Of a stretch of DNA of 64,000 bases, positions 36,301-47,700 are shown piece by piece. The notes beneath the pieces were generated by a model. It was not told the DNA's origin, ran no database searches, and saw only the letters and a program-made list of their open reading frames with translations. Made by a program: the position numbers and the translations under genes. Source of the DNA: Stereocaulon alpinum (Eukaryota > Ascomycota > Lecanoromycetes > Lecanorales > Stereocaulaceae). The DNA is taken from positions 59,133-123,132 of the forward strand of contig JAEUBA010000093.1 in the NCBI GenBank assembly GCA_018257865.1. Reading direction: 5' to 3'. Position 1 is the stretch's first letter. Each line of letters starts with the position of its first letter.

Positions 36301-36614
36301 TGAAACTTCTCGCCAGGCTTCTGTTTCCATCGTCCCGCAACAGTCCTCTCATACTCATGTTGCTCCAGCAGCATCTTCCGGCGTGTAACCGAGTCTGCCT
36401 TGGAGTACCGATCTGGAACCTCTGGCTCGTCATCATTCATGGTCTCGTTCATAGACTCCTCGAATGCACCCTGCATCGTAGGGACTGGATGCACAGGAGG
36501 TGCTGCATCCATGTCACTGTCGGAGCCAGTTTCCATATCTTCTTCTGCCATGGCGACGGGTATCTGCCATTCGCCTATTGTTGTGTCTTCATTCACCGTA
36601 GAGGCTATTACCAT
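33307..36614 (-). CDS. Helical-domain plus Ser/Pro-repeat protein, unknown function
   Basis: Two long frames (36614-35712 and 35709-33307) lie end to end on the same strand with 2 bp between a stop and the next ATG. A 53-nt GC-AG intron (35720-35668; donor GCAAGC, branch GCTAAT, acceptor GGTCAG) joins them in phase as exons 36614-35721 and 35667-33307, giving 1084 residues. Residues ~85-290 are a helical domain (GRWKQKPGEKFHPLWKLVAQ to LNQLGSIVAEMQRR). Residues ~300-1020 are disordered and rich in proline-directed phosphosites of the R/K-S-P-E/D type. The C-terminus, VGMGSDGVWISRKNFLKT, looks conserved. No enzyme motif is seen. A cytoskeletal or signalling scaffold is possible but unproven. 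Confidence 0.75.
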
Positions 36615-37394
36615 TATGTAAGTTTCCAGACGGGCACTGAACGGTTTTATGTTTGAAGCGGACCACCCGAGAAGCGCGAACCCTTGGTGCTCTTGAAGAT
36701 CGTGGGGGGTAGGCGCAATGATGTGGTCGTAGAACGTGGTGTAGGTGTTGCTATTAATTAGGAGGAGTGTATGGCGGAGAATTGAGCAGGATTGAAGCGA
36801 TCCAGTACAAAGCTCATCGCGTATGAGAGAGGTAAGAAGCGACTAGAAGCGAAATGTGGTGGAGGAAGCTCTCAGAGGTGTGCAATGGATTGCCCGCAAT
36901 AGTTTGCTCGAATGGTAGAAGGTGACCAGGCAAAGTGTGTCGTCAATGAGGTGTTATGGAAGTCGACCTGATGCGACCCGTGCGAGCTTGCGAGGCTCAC
37001 CGTGGAGGCCTCAAAGGGCAAAGGAGCCAGCAAGGATGGCTACGCCTCTAACTACTAGCACCTTGGAGATAGGTACCTTAAGTCCTTTTAGCGGTTCGCT
37101 AAGCCCTAAGCCTTTTCCGATTGGGAGCCGTTACCTACCGTATGTGAAGATGTTTGGCTCGTGCAGAGGCTGAAACCGCGGCTGGTCGCGGTTTCACCCA
37201 AACTGTGCTAACCCGTTCAATCTGCCCAATACCTAGGTATCGCCAATTCGTACCCTCCGCTAGTAGTCAGTCGCACTATAACGTAAACGAAGCTTCAGCT
37301 ACAACATCCAACAATTGACTGCAAACGTTCATGAATCCACAGCTTCCAGATATTCGATCAATTCTTACATCGACGCTTGGCTTTGTACCTTCGT
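36615..37394. promoter_or_regulatory. Divergent promoter interval
   Basis: This 780-bp region lies between the scaffold-like gene and the D-serine dehydratase-like gene. It holds the 10-bp-stem hairpin at 37171-37196 and the word aggtaccttaag at 37071-37082, which is also present near 25878. No coding region is supported. Confidence 0.45.
37171..37196. repeat. Perfect inverted repeat (10-bp stem, 6-nt loop)
   Basis: The arms tgaaaccgcg and cgcggtttca flank gctggt. Centred about 210 bp upstream of the next start codon, the site could be a palindromic operator for a dimeric factor; CGCGG-type half-sites recall Zn2Cys6 CGG triplets. Direct evidence is only the symmetry. Confidence 0.55.
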
Positions 37395-39031
37395 ATGGCT
37401 GCTCCGGGTGTGGACTTGTTTCCTTGTCCTTCCCGAGACACGCTTGAGAAGGCCTTTGTTGGTAAATACTTGAGCGATGTACAGGCACCTCTCGCGGTCG
37501 TCGACAGAGCAGTGGTAAAAAGAAATTGCAGTCAAATGTTGGAAGCTTGTCAAGCTCTTGGAGTTGGCTTTAGGCCTCATGTCAAGACCCACAAGGTACA
37601 AGCTTGCAGTCCATAGCCCCATGTATTGTTTGATGGTCGAGTGGGATGATCTCGCAGCACGTTGATCACATTGCTGCTTTCGGAATGGTTCTGGAAATCT
37701 CTTCTCCATCAAAGACTGACCTCTAAGGCTCAAAGACTATAGAAGCTACCCTTCTCCAGATTGGCAATGCCGTAGATGGTGCCAAGCTTGTCATCTCTAC
37801 GATTGGGGAAGCTGAGCATCTTGCTGATCTCCTCCACGAGCTATCTGCTCGTGGTAAATCCCCTAATGTGGGTAGTTGAAAACCTGTATCCTAATCTCCG
37901 AGTTTTGAGTTCATTTTGACATCAATTTGATCTACTTAGGTCCTCTATGGAGTTCCACTGGCCCCGTCGCAAGTCCATCGCTTGGCAATGCTCAGAAACA
38001 AGATTGGGCCCCATAGCGTCAGTGTTCTAGTTGATAACTCTTCCCAGTTGGAATCAGCCTATATCTTCAAGCAAGCTACAGGTGTTGCACTCCAGGTGTT
38101 CGTAAAGGTTGACCTAGGTTACCATCGAGCGGGACTAGACTACACTACTAAGGCCTTTGATAGTCTTATCAAGGACATATTCCTGCATGAAAAGCATGGA
38201 TCCGTTACTCTTATTGGGTTTTACACACATGCAGGACACAGCTATGGAGGGGAATCTGATGTTGCCGCTGTTAGGCTTTTGATAGAAGAAATCGAAGGTT
38301 TGCACAAAGCTGCGATCCAGGCCAGACAACACGGCTACGCACACGGCCAATCCCAGCCTCGATATGTACTTTCCGTAGGTGCAACGCCAACTGCGACCAG
38401 TATACAGAACTTCTTGCAGCAATCTCACGGTGGACCATCTGGTGAAATCCGTGGGCTGATTAGCAAAGCCAAAGAGCTCATACAACGCGTGAAGCAACAA
38501 TTCTTCTTGGAAATACATGCTGGAGTATATCCATTCCTTGATATGCAGCAGCTTGCCACCAAAGCAAGCCCGTCAGCCAATGTCGAACTACCCACGGGTC
38601 AGCGCTTCAATATATCGACAGCTGATGTGGCATTGACTATCATGGCCGAGGTAGCAAGCTTGTACGGCGATCGAGACAGTCCAGAAGCGCTCATTGCAGC
38701 CGGCTCTTTAGCTTTGGGCCGGGAACCTTGCAAATCTTATAGTGGCTGGGGTGTTGTCAGTGATTGGGGCATGGACTCGAAGATCGATGGCGAAGGGCGT
38801 TCAGGTTGGCAAGTGGGAAGGATAAGCCAAGAGCATGGCATCCTGACTAAGGACTCGAAGATTGACGGCAATCCAATGAAGTTGACTATCGGTCAAAAGG
38901 TTAGAATTTGGCCTAACCACGCTTGTGTGGCTGGTGCTGGGTTTGGGTGGTATCTAATCGTCGATTCAGATCTACCTGATAATAGACGAGATGAGATTGT
39001 GGATATTTGGGTCAGATGGCGCGGATGGTAA
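37395..39031 (+). CDS. D-serine dehydratase-like PLP enzyme (fold III)
   Basis: Exons 37395-37595, 37736-37867 and 37940-39031, with 140- and 72-nt introns, give 474 residues. The N-terminal alanine-racemase-type barrel contains the PLP-lysine region FRPHVKTHK (residues 59-67), then VDNSSQLESAY, VFVKVDLGYHRAGLD and a GFYTHAGHSY strand. The C-terminal domain has the RIWPNHACVAGAG motif, whose His and Cys bind zinc in eukaryotic D-serine dehydratase, and ends in IVDIWVRWRGW. Family members are zinc- and PLP-dependent D-serine ammonia-lyases or D-threonine aldolases; the substrate cannot be fixed from sequence. There is no signal peptide, so a cytosolic role in D-amino-acid removal is inferred. 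Confidence 0.9.
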
Positions 39032-40508
39032 TCGCAATGTTTCGCAAGGCTTATTGGAAACATGTGCCCTTCTGGAGTCTGGACCGCTGCGAACCTGGAT
39101 TCGAAGCCACATAATTGAGCTTTTACATGTAGCACTTGTAAACTCAAGCCCAAGACCGTGTTCACGGGCCTCTTCTACGGATATGCATTTGGCATTTAAC
39201 CTTATGCCAATCGTGCATTTCCGTGGACCCTGCACAGGTAGGTGCGTATGAACGGACTAATGTAAACAAGCCGGAGAAGGACGGCGATGGCGATCATACT
39301 AATTCGAGGATAATGTATGGCCAAGGCCGTTTAATGTTCGAAAGCGGTATCATGTCGTATGTGCGCTCTGATTGGTCGATAAGCGATACCAACGGCGTGG
39401 GGGTCTCAGCTCGTAGGGGCAAGGTCCAGGTACCGAATTCGGCGATGCTTTCAACTTCAATTCAACAAAGGTTTCTAATATTATCCAACGTCGAGGGATA
39501 AATATTGACTGTTCGCAGAAGAAAAGAAAGGCCGTCGCACTCGAGCTTGAATCCCCAATAGGGCTGTAGCGCAATAGTTCATGCCCGTAATATTATGAGC
39601 ATACTCTTTGCGCAAACGCCCAACTCCAAGCCTGCGCTCCAGGCTCGCAGCGAATTGTTCGATTTCAAGCACTTCGACGACATCTTGCATCCTCGGAGAT
39701 GGGGAAGACTGCATGATCTGGCATAAACATCGTAGCCAATGACGCAGCTAACAGGTGGTGGGCAGGGTTACTGATAAGGACTGCATGAGGATCCACATTC
39801 GGAACGACCTCAAGATAAGGTGGTAGTGCATCAACCTATCAATCGCTGCAGCAAACCCGAAAACCGATAGCTTGGTCATGCTCCAATTAGAGGCTGATAA
39901 GGATCTTGACGCACCTATTGGCCATATATCCGCGATTGCCTGCAGCCCTTACCTTCCGGTACTACCTTACCCTAAATCCATCACTCAGGTTTGCTCAAGC
40001 TTAATGCGCCCAGACCATGTTACGCCCACTGCTCAAGCTCGCCCCTTACATCTTGCCACGAGTCTCACAGGCATCTCCGCGCTCTGATGTAATAATAGGG
40101 ATAACGTATTGCCGTCGTCGGTCAAGCTTAGAGCAAACTACCTTGGCCACATGTTAGAGAGATCCTGAAGTGGGATAGGCTCCTTATCAGGACAAGCCAC
40201 TACCATCTTCCAAGGACGCACCTAAGGCAAGGCTACTATTATCGTCTCATGATCTTCCAAATAGTGGCCCAATCCGCGGATTTAGGATTCACTTTGTGGG
40301 GAAACTATTAAGAAACCCCGGAGAAGCAGTTCTGCCAAAATTCTGCCAAGGGCTAGTAAAGCATCTAGAAGTCCCTCCTCTTGAACCTATTCCTCTACAA
40401 ATATCTGCATCTGTCTGCTCCTGCCATCTGTCAACTGCAAGATCTACAAGCCCTTTTTTTATTCTCTCATCTGACGGTAATAACGTCTCACCCTATTGGT
40501 CCTTCAAT
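39032..40508. other. Intergenic region upstream of nitrate transporter
   Basis: This 1.5-kb region holds the 3' flank of the D-serine dehydratase-like gene and the transporter promoter. Open frames at 39223-39501 and 39350-39574 lack similarity and splice support. The GATA cluster is listed separately. Confidence 0.5.
39773..40189. promoter_or_regulatory. Cluster of HGATAR sites (candidate AreA/NIT2 sites)
   Basis: TGATAA occurs at 39773 and 39895, AGATAA at 39812, CGATAG at 39865, and TTATCA (TGATAA on the minus strand) at 40184. All lie 320-740 bp upstream of the nitrate transporter start. AreA/NIT2 factors bind HGATAR and activate nitrogen genes in filamentous fungi. The transporter's role makes the cluster meaningful, but single sites are common by chance, and no perfect NirA site (CTCCGHGG) was found. 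Confidence 0.5.
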
Positions 40509-42219
40509 ATGTTCAACCCCACAACGTTATGGAAGGCCCCTGTGGTCAATCCAGTCAACCGAAAAGCTCGCTCCATCCCTGGCCTCAACCCGTTCAACAT
40601 GTACGGGCGTGTGTTCTTCTTCGCTTGGTTTGGGTTCTTCGTCGCTTTCTGGTCATGGTAAGCCAAGCATATCCTCGTGTCCAACTTGAACATTCAGCTA
40701 ATATTTCTCAGGTATGCGTTTCCACCATTGGTACGTTAAACATATCATCGAGGATGATTGTCACTTACATCTAACCATGTTAATAGTTGACGCTCACCAT
40801 CGCCAAAGACTTGAAGCTCACTAAACTTGACATCGCCAATTCCAACATTATTGCACTTGTGGCTACGTTCGTCGTCCCGGACCCCGAGTCGCCTCGCACA
40901 TGCTAACTTTGGGTAGCCTTCTTGTTCGGTTGGCTGCAGGGCCAGCATGCGATCGATACGGACCTCGATACACATTCGCAGCGTGCCTCCTTGTTGGATC
41001 GATACCGACAGTTCTAGCAGGTACGGTCAAAAGCGCCAAAGGTCTCCTGGCTCTCCGCTTCTTCATCGGCATTCTCGGTGGAAGCTTCGTGCCCTGCCAG
41101 GTGTGGTCAACGGGTTTCTTCGATAAGAACGTCGTCGGCACATCCAACGCTTTCACTGCTGGGTTCGGTAACGCTGGAGGAGGTGTCACCTATTTCCTAA
41201 TGCCGGCAATCTTTGACTCTCTGGTCATGAACCAGAAGCTCTCTGCGCATGTTGCATGGCGTGTGGCTTTCGTCGTCCCCTTCATTATCATCGTCGCCAC
41301 CACGATCGCATTCCTGGTTACATGCCCAGATACTCCTACCGGCAAATGGAGTGAACGCCATCTCGCTGCCCAACAAAACCTGGCCGGCCATGGCATCACG
41401 GGTGATGTTGTTGACGTCCCCGGGGAGTTCGCGGAGAAGAAGACCGACTCCCTAGCATCAGGCTCTCCCACGCCAGCACCCGCTAAAGACTCGAAGCTGG
41501 TCTACGATGCCAAACGTACCGGTAGTGTCGATGACAGCGAAGCCCAGATTGGCGAACAGCAAATGCTTGACACCGCCCGTGGTGAAGTCATCCGCAAACC
41601 CACCTGGAGCGAAGCCATGCCCGTCGTCTTCTCTATGCAGACCCTCGTCACCTGTGGCTGCTACTTCTGCTCCTTCGGCGCTGAGTTAGCCATCAACTCC
41701 ATCCTCGGTGCATATTATCTTCAGAACTTCAAATCACTTGGCCAGACTGGATCAGGACGATGGGCTGCTATGTTCGGCTTGCTCAATGTCGTCTTCAGAC
41801 CAATGGGTGGTCTCATTTCGGATGCCCTCTACCCACGCGTCGGTGTTTGGGGAAGAAAATTCTTTCTCCATGGGCTCGCGATCATTACTGGTGTATTCCT
41901 GATTGCCATTGGTCTCACCAACCCCAAGACCCACAACAACATGTTCGGTCTCGTCGCCGGCATGGCCCTCTTCCTCGAAGCCGGCAACGGCGCCAACTTC
42001 GCTCTCGTTCCTCACGTGCATCCTTATGCCAACGGTATCGTCAGCGGCTGCACCGGCGCCGCGGGCAACCTTGGAGGCATCATCTTTGCCATCATCTTCC
42101 GTTATAACGGTACAAACTACGCGAAGGTCTTCTGGATCATTGGTGTAATCACTATTGCCATCAACTTGAGCTTGAGCTGGATTAGGCCGATCCCCAAGGG
42201 GCAGATTGGTGGTCGTTAA
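40509..42219 (+). CDS. High-affinity nitrate/nitrite transporter (NNP family MFS)
   Basis: Four exons, 40509-40657, 40712-40730, 40787-40866 and 40917-42219, encode 516 residues. The second exon is only 19 nt, yet it is needed to give FVAFWSWYAFPPLLTLTIAKDL. The protein has about 12 membrane spans and a long cytosolic loop between spans 6 and 7 (PDTPTGKWSERH to RKPTWSEAMP). Both nitrate-signature regions are present: AGFGNAGGGVTYFLMP in span 5 and GCTGAAGNLGGIIFAIIF in span 11. The MFS loop motif DRYGPRYTFAAC is also present. This is the NrtA/CrnA type, a plasma-membrane proton-coupled nitrate importer. Nitrate and nitrite reductase genes are not adjacent. Confidence 0.94.
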
Positions 42220-42785
42220 AATATCTTAATGTCTCGTGATGCGAATGAAATACCATTGGGGTCGGATCGTTGTGTTTTGGGGGAGAGCCTTGGGTCACAC
42301 TGTAGATAGGACTCTGGTGTGTTAATTTTTTGTGAACATATTTTGAATGCATAGCAATGTTTTAAAATCCCGAAAAGCAAACCATTGCCTCCAAGCCAAT
42401 TATGTACCCTGGTGTGCCCAAACTCCGCCCGAGCCGAACAACCCTAACCCTACCCACGTGTTCGTTTAGCTTGTGTGGACTTCTCAAGCCGTTCCAAGCT
42501 CCCCATCAGTCAACAGTATCGTCTGCAATTTATGACAGACTACAATGTCCCTGAAAGGGTGGAAGTCTTTTCAAGCCTGCAGAACGAGCCTTGATGACCT
42601 GTGGTGACCCAGGTAGGTGGATTTCTCTTTAGATAAAATTGCGGCAAGATACGTCATTTCTCCTTCGCAAGTTCCTGGCATGAAGCATACGGGAATGGAG
42701 GCGCGGACCCTCTTCCTCTCTCTTTCATCAACGCTTCAATTATTTCGAGCACTTGACCCATAATCTCGCACTGCTTTTCTTTACA
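42220..42785. other. Intergenic region
   Basis: This 566-bp stretch is the 3' flank of the transporter and the promoter of the next gene on the same strand. No feature beyond that is seen. Confidence 0.5.
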
Positions 42786-44074
42786 ATGTCCAGCTTCAGG
42801 GTTGCCAGCCGACTGTCGCGTACCGTACGCGTACAGCCGGTCCTCCGTCAAATTCGCCACGAATCTACTCAATCCTCAAGCTCCAGCAGTGGCGGCGGCT
42901 TCTCTCCAGCTCTCATCGGAGGCATAGCAGGCGGTGGACTAGTCTTCCTCGGTGGCTATGGCTGGTATCACTTCTCAGGTAACTACTCAATTGATGTATC
43001 AATTGGCCACCCAGTCATCCGAACCTTAATACTAACTATCATGCAGGCGCCAAAACGCTCGTAAATTCAGCGCACCAAGCCAAATCAACCTTCGAATCCT
43101 ACAGTAAACAGCTCAAATCCGCCACCCCAGACTTCGAACCCAACCAAGCAATTGAATGGCTCCGCTCAACCGCGAAATCGTATGCAGGCATCATCCCAGG
43201 TGCAAGCGGCTATATCGACAGCGCCTTCAATGATATTGATGCTATCCGCCACAAACATGGAAAAGAGGTGGACAGCATCATCAAGGATGCCTACAATGAG
43301 CTCAAGGATGTCTCGCAGGAAGGCATGAGCGTCGCAACGGCACAGAAGTCATGGGATATATTGCAAAAACATCTGAAAAAGATCGGGGACCTCGCGGGCG
43401 ATGCGGCGCAGGATATCATCAACAATCATCCCCAATTGAAGGAAAAGGTTGGAGGGAATATAGATCAATTGAAACAGATGGGTGATAAGTACGGACCTGA
43501 GGCCAAGAAGCAGGTTGACGAGACATGGGACCAGATCAAGGAGATCATGAAATCGGGCGTCAGTACGAGTACGATCCCTAAGGTCCAACAGCTGGTGCAG
43601 GATAAGATACAAAAAATACAAGAGCTAGGTGGCAAGGTCTGGGATCAGGGTATGGAGAAGGCGAAACCTCTCCTCGAGAAGTCACCCGAAGTCAAAGAAA
43701 TGGTCGAGAAGAACGCCGATCAACTGAAGAAGCAGGGCAATGTGCAGCAATTGTACGAGAAGGTCAAAGAGGCCGTTGAGTCTGGCAACTCGGATAAGCT
43801 CAAAGAATACGTGCAGAGTACTGTGGACAAAGTGAAGAAGGGTAGCAGTGGTGGTGGAGGTGGAGGACTTGAGGGATATCTTAAGATGATACCAGGAGGG
43901 AGCGAAATCCTGCCAAAACTGTCCGAGATGCAGAAATACGCCCAGGAACACGGGGAAGAGGCTGAGAAGATCGCAAAGGACACGATAAAGGAGATTGAGC
44001 AGGTACTACAGAAGAAGGTCGAGGAGGCAAAGGATCTAGCGCAGAAGGCAAAGAAAGATGCGAAGAAGGATTAA
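42786..44074 (+). CDS. Mitochondrial amphipathic-helix protein, unknown function
   Basis: Exons 42786-42978 and 43047-44074 (68-nt intron) give 406 residues. The N-terminus MSSFRVASRLSRTVRVQPVL has Arg and Ser but no acid, as in mitochondrial presequences. A Ser-rich linker is followed by one membrane span (PALIGGIAGGGLVFLGGYGW). The rest is a run of Lys/Glu/Gln-rich amphipathic helices (LKEKVGGNIDQLKQMGDKYG, KEYVQSTVDKVKKG), broken once by a Gly-rich hinge, and resembling apolipoprotein- or LEA-like repeats. The topology suggests an inner-membrane anchor with a long helical domain in the intermembrane space or matrix. No enzymatic motif is visible. A role in membrane shaping or stress protection is only a guess. 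Confidence 0.82.
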
Positions 44075-44795
44075 GCAATTTCCATGGGCATGATTAGAAG
44101 AGAATCTGGAACTTCACATGCGTCTGTACAAGCATGCACAGAACACGCAGTCCTGATGCCCGTATCTCAAAGGTTCAATGTAAAGTAGGTACGTACGTAC
44201 GTACGGTATATCCACTAAATTACGATTAATTAGATAAGTAGACGAGTTGCAGGAATTCACTTAAAGTGCTTCTCAAAACCACACCCGTGATACCGTACCA
44301 CCCGGCATGCCCTTCTACACCCTCCTTTCCAAGCACGAAGCTTATACTCGCTATCATGTTTTTCGTGGGAGCAGAAGATCATAAATTGAAAAATGAAAAC
44401 ATACAGCAGCCAGTATTCGCTGGTGGTCACCCACCCAACTACTAATTGACCGATCTGAAGCTTGTCTTTGGCAGAGCGGACGGGATGCCGAGTATTCTTC
44501 AGTCTGTGGCCGTATGTACTTGGATCTGGCTTAGTTGTGGATATATAGGAAGAGTCTTAGGATGAGGGGGTGGGGGTTTTGATTGTGCTGGAGAGGAAGT
44601 GGGTTAAGTTTACTGTAGGGTTTACTTGGCGTAGTATGGCAAAGGAATTGTAATTAAGATCATAAAGGATTGTCGAAAGGGGACTGAACGATAATGCTAT
44701 GAGTAATATGATATGTAGGGGCTAGTGAAGAATGCTCTCTATCCGCGGGGTATATTTCCAACTACGACACAGCGACAGCTATGCTGCTCGTCCCA
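44075..44795. other. Intergenic, convergent 3' ends
   Basis: This 721-bp spacer between two convergent genes contains the short ACGT microsatellite listed separately. No gene is supported. Confidence 0.5.
44189..44205. repeat. ACGT microsatellite
   Basis: About four tandem GTAC/ACGT units lie here, in the 3' flank of the mitochondrial protein gene. Confidence 0.8.
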
Positions 44796-47700
44796 TCAAG
44801 GCGACCCAAACCCCTTGGAATTCTCAATCGCGCACTCCAGCCCCTTCCTCAGCTTCTCCTCGTCATCGTATTCAGGCAGAAGCAGTCTCCCATAGCACGT
44901 CAAACTAGTAGGCAGCCTCGCATCGCCCACTCCATTCTTCTGAATGACAAAAGTCAACCGCTCCATACCGCCCACAGGCAGTCTATCGTTTGCGGTCACG
45001 AATTCCAGCAGCTGGCGCACTTTCGTTTGGGGCCAGCTGTGCACTACTGACCAGAACATGAAGATTGTGGGGTGGAGTTCTTCGTAGCCGCCTTCGTAGC
45101 GGGTCACGTCTTGGAGATTGTTGACGTCGATATCCGGGAGACCTTCGACTAGGGCTTTGAGTTGGTCAGCGGTGAAAAGGGTTAACGATTTGGGGTTCAG
45201 GCAGGTGTAGAAGCCGCGGCGAAAGGCTGCGAAGGGTTCTAATACTGTATGGTGTACAAGGTAACAAATGTAGTCGCGAATGTATCGGTTACGGTTGGCG
45301 TTTGTGACCATGACTGGCTCGCGCGGAATGTCTTGATTTTCTCTTATTATCTTGTTGAGATGGGTATCTCGTTCTGGCGTGATCATATCTCTAGTCCTTG
45401 CAATCAACTCTTGTTCTATCGCTAGAATTGGAAGATCTTTGGCCACAGTTCTGTGCTCCTCGATCTGCGACTGCCTCTTGATTCCGTACTTCAACATGAG
45501 CAGATGCCTTCCCAACTCATCCATGTTCCAGTCCTTAATGGTGCCAAAGTTTTCAACGCTGAAAACGTACGGTCTCGAGAAGGCGTCCTCCACGTCATCT
45601 CCGTCCCAATCACGAAGGATCTTTAGGCCCTTCGCTAGCTCTGGCCAACCATCTTCAATGTCGTGAAGACTGGTCACAGGTATGTCCAGCAGCTTGAGGT
45701 ATAGTGCCCGCGGGAAGTTGAATGGTAGCGTAAGGCCATTGTAAATTGCAAGTGAGGTTAGCAGTCCAAGCAGCTCGAACTTGTACTCTGGTTCCAGGGA
45801 GCAAGGGTGGAACCAAGACATTTGCGATTGGGAGTCTGTGACGAACGCGCCTATGATACCATCAGTCATCCGATTGCAGTATCCATGACGGAGCCATCAT
45901 ACCGTAATCTGGGTCTAAGGCTTCCGCAATGGCCACACGAAAGAATTCTTGCTGCACGCCGCCATGATCAATGCCCTCCTCTCCTTCGTTCATGCCCAGT
46001 TGAACCTTCAAGGGCCTCATGAGTTCTCGTTTTTGACGTCTCCACGTCTGATCCATGGCATCGATGAGGACGTGTCCGCGTCGTATTTCTAGTACCAAGT
46101 ATGACTTCTGAGCGACATCGAGACGCTCTTGAAGCCGGATCGCCCCTGGGCTTGTTGGATCGGAAGCGAAAGTCACCTTATTCGCTAGGTTGTAAGCCTC
46201 CACAGAAGTCTCGAAGGCCTTGTACATTGCGGCGTAGTTGATGGCCCGAAAATACGATATCAGCACTGATGGTGGAAATAGAAAAGGGTACGACAGCAGA
46301 TGTACCGAGCTCATCTTCGCAGCAGAAGTTGCCCATTCTACAGGAACGTCCATCACATCGAGCCGCTCAGCCAAGAACGGGGTATGAAAGAGGTCATGTT
46401 CGACCCCGCAAAATCTTGCATTACCTGTGGAATCAGCCAAATAGAATATGGCGAATAGGCAAGATGTCTCACTTACATATTTCTGACAACAGCTCCAAAG
46501 CAGCACCTATTGCACTACATTTGAGTACCTCCGCTTTGCCATCCCACTCTTTCAGGATCACTGTTCGAAGCCATTCAATTAGACTCAGGAGAGGGACATG
46601 CTTGTTTCCAGCACTCTGGAGCTCTCCAAGTGTGTCAAACCCTACGCCCTTGAGCGTAGGACGCACTCCACTGTCTGCAACATGAAATTTTAGGTCGTTG
46701 TAAGCGACATAGCGTACAAAACATTGGAACGTAAATGGATGACCATGATCGATATCGTTCTTGCGTTGCTCCAAAGAGTGGTCTTGTAATATATCCGTAA
46801 TGTAATGGCGTCCTGCGAGCGATCTGAGGAGTCTCAATAGTAGGCTTAGAGCCATTTCGTTTTCGAAAGCATGCAAGATTGTGACAAGTTCGTTCGTTTT
46901 GTCGTCCGTTGATGGATTGGTGACAGATGACCCAGGGACTACTTTGCCTGAAGCGCGCAGCTTGCAAATAGCCGGCCACATGCCATCGTCACATTGTGGT
47001 ACTGAGCCTACCAGAGCAGCGAGGATGATCTTGGCAATATGACAGGTTTCGAGACTACCAAGACATCCTTGAAATTCAACGCGAGTTGAAGGCAGATTGT
47101 TCGAGTAGCGTTGCTTTCCTGATCGGCCTCCTTCCTTGGCTGGCGCTTTGAAGCGAGCAATACCGGGAAGGTATAACTTACCAGCACTGACCCAGAGGCT
47201 TGGTAGTATAGCACGTGGATGGACATCCAAGCGGTTGAGTAAGCGGAAGACTTCAGACATTGAATCGAAACTATCAACTGATACCGTCCTCAACTCATGT
47301 TGTCCAGGGTACTCAAAAAGGAACGATTGCAGGAGGGGTTCGATGTTGCTCAGAACATATGTAATTGATTGGACGCTGAATGCGAGTAGGTCTTCAAATT
47401 TCTCGGCATTGGGAGGGCGCGACGCACAACCGTCAAAACGACAGGCATTTGTTCTGCCCATATCTTCCCGTAGATAGATATCATCCTTGGAGCTACGACG
47501 AAAGGCGTTGAAAGTCTCGAACAAGGCATTGACGTTATTTCTGTTAAAATGAGAAAGGGCCTGAGGGTGCTGAATGGGTTCTATTGACACGTCAACATGT
47601 GATTGCGATGCCGTACTCTCCATGCCTGCAATATTCCTTTTCCCTGCAGTGGGTTGATAGGCATCTGGGCAATTGTCATCAATCGGCATATTTGTGGTCG

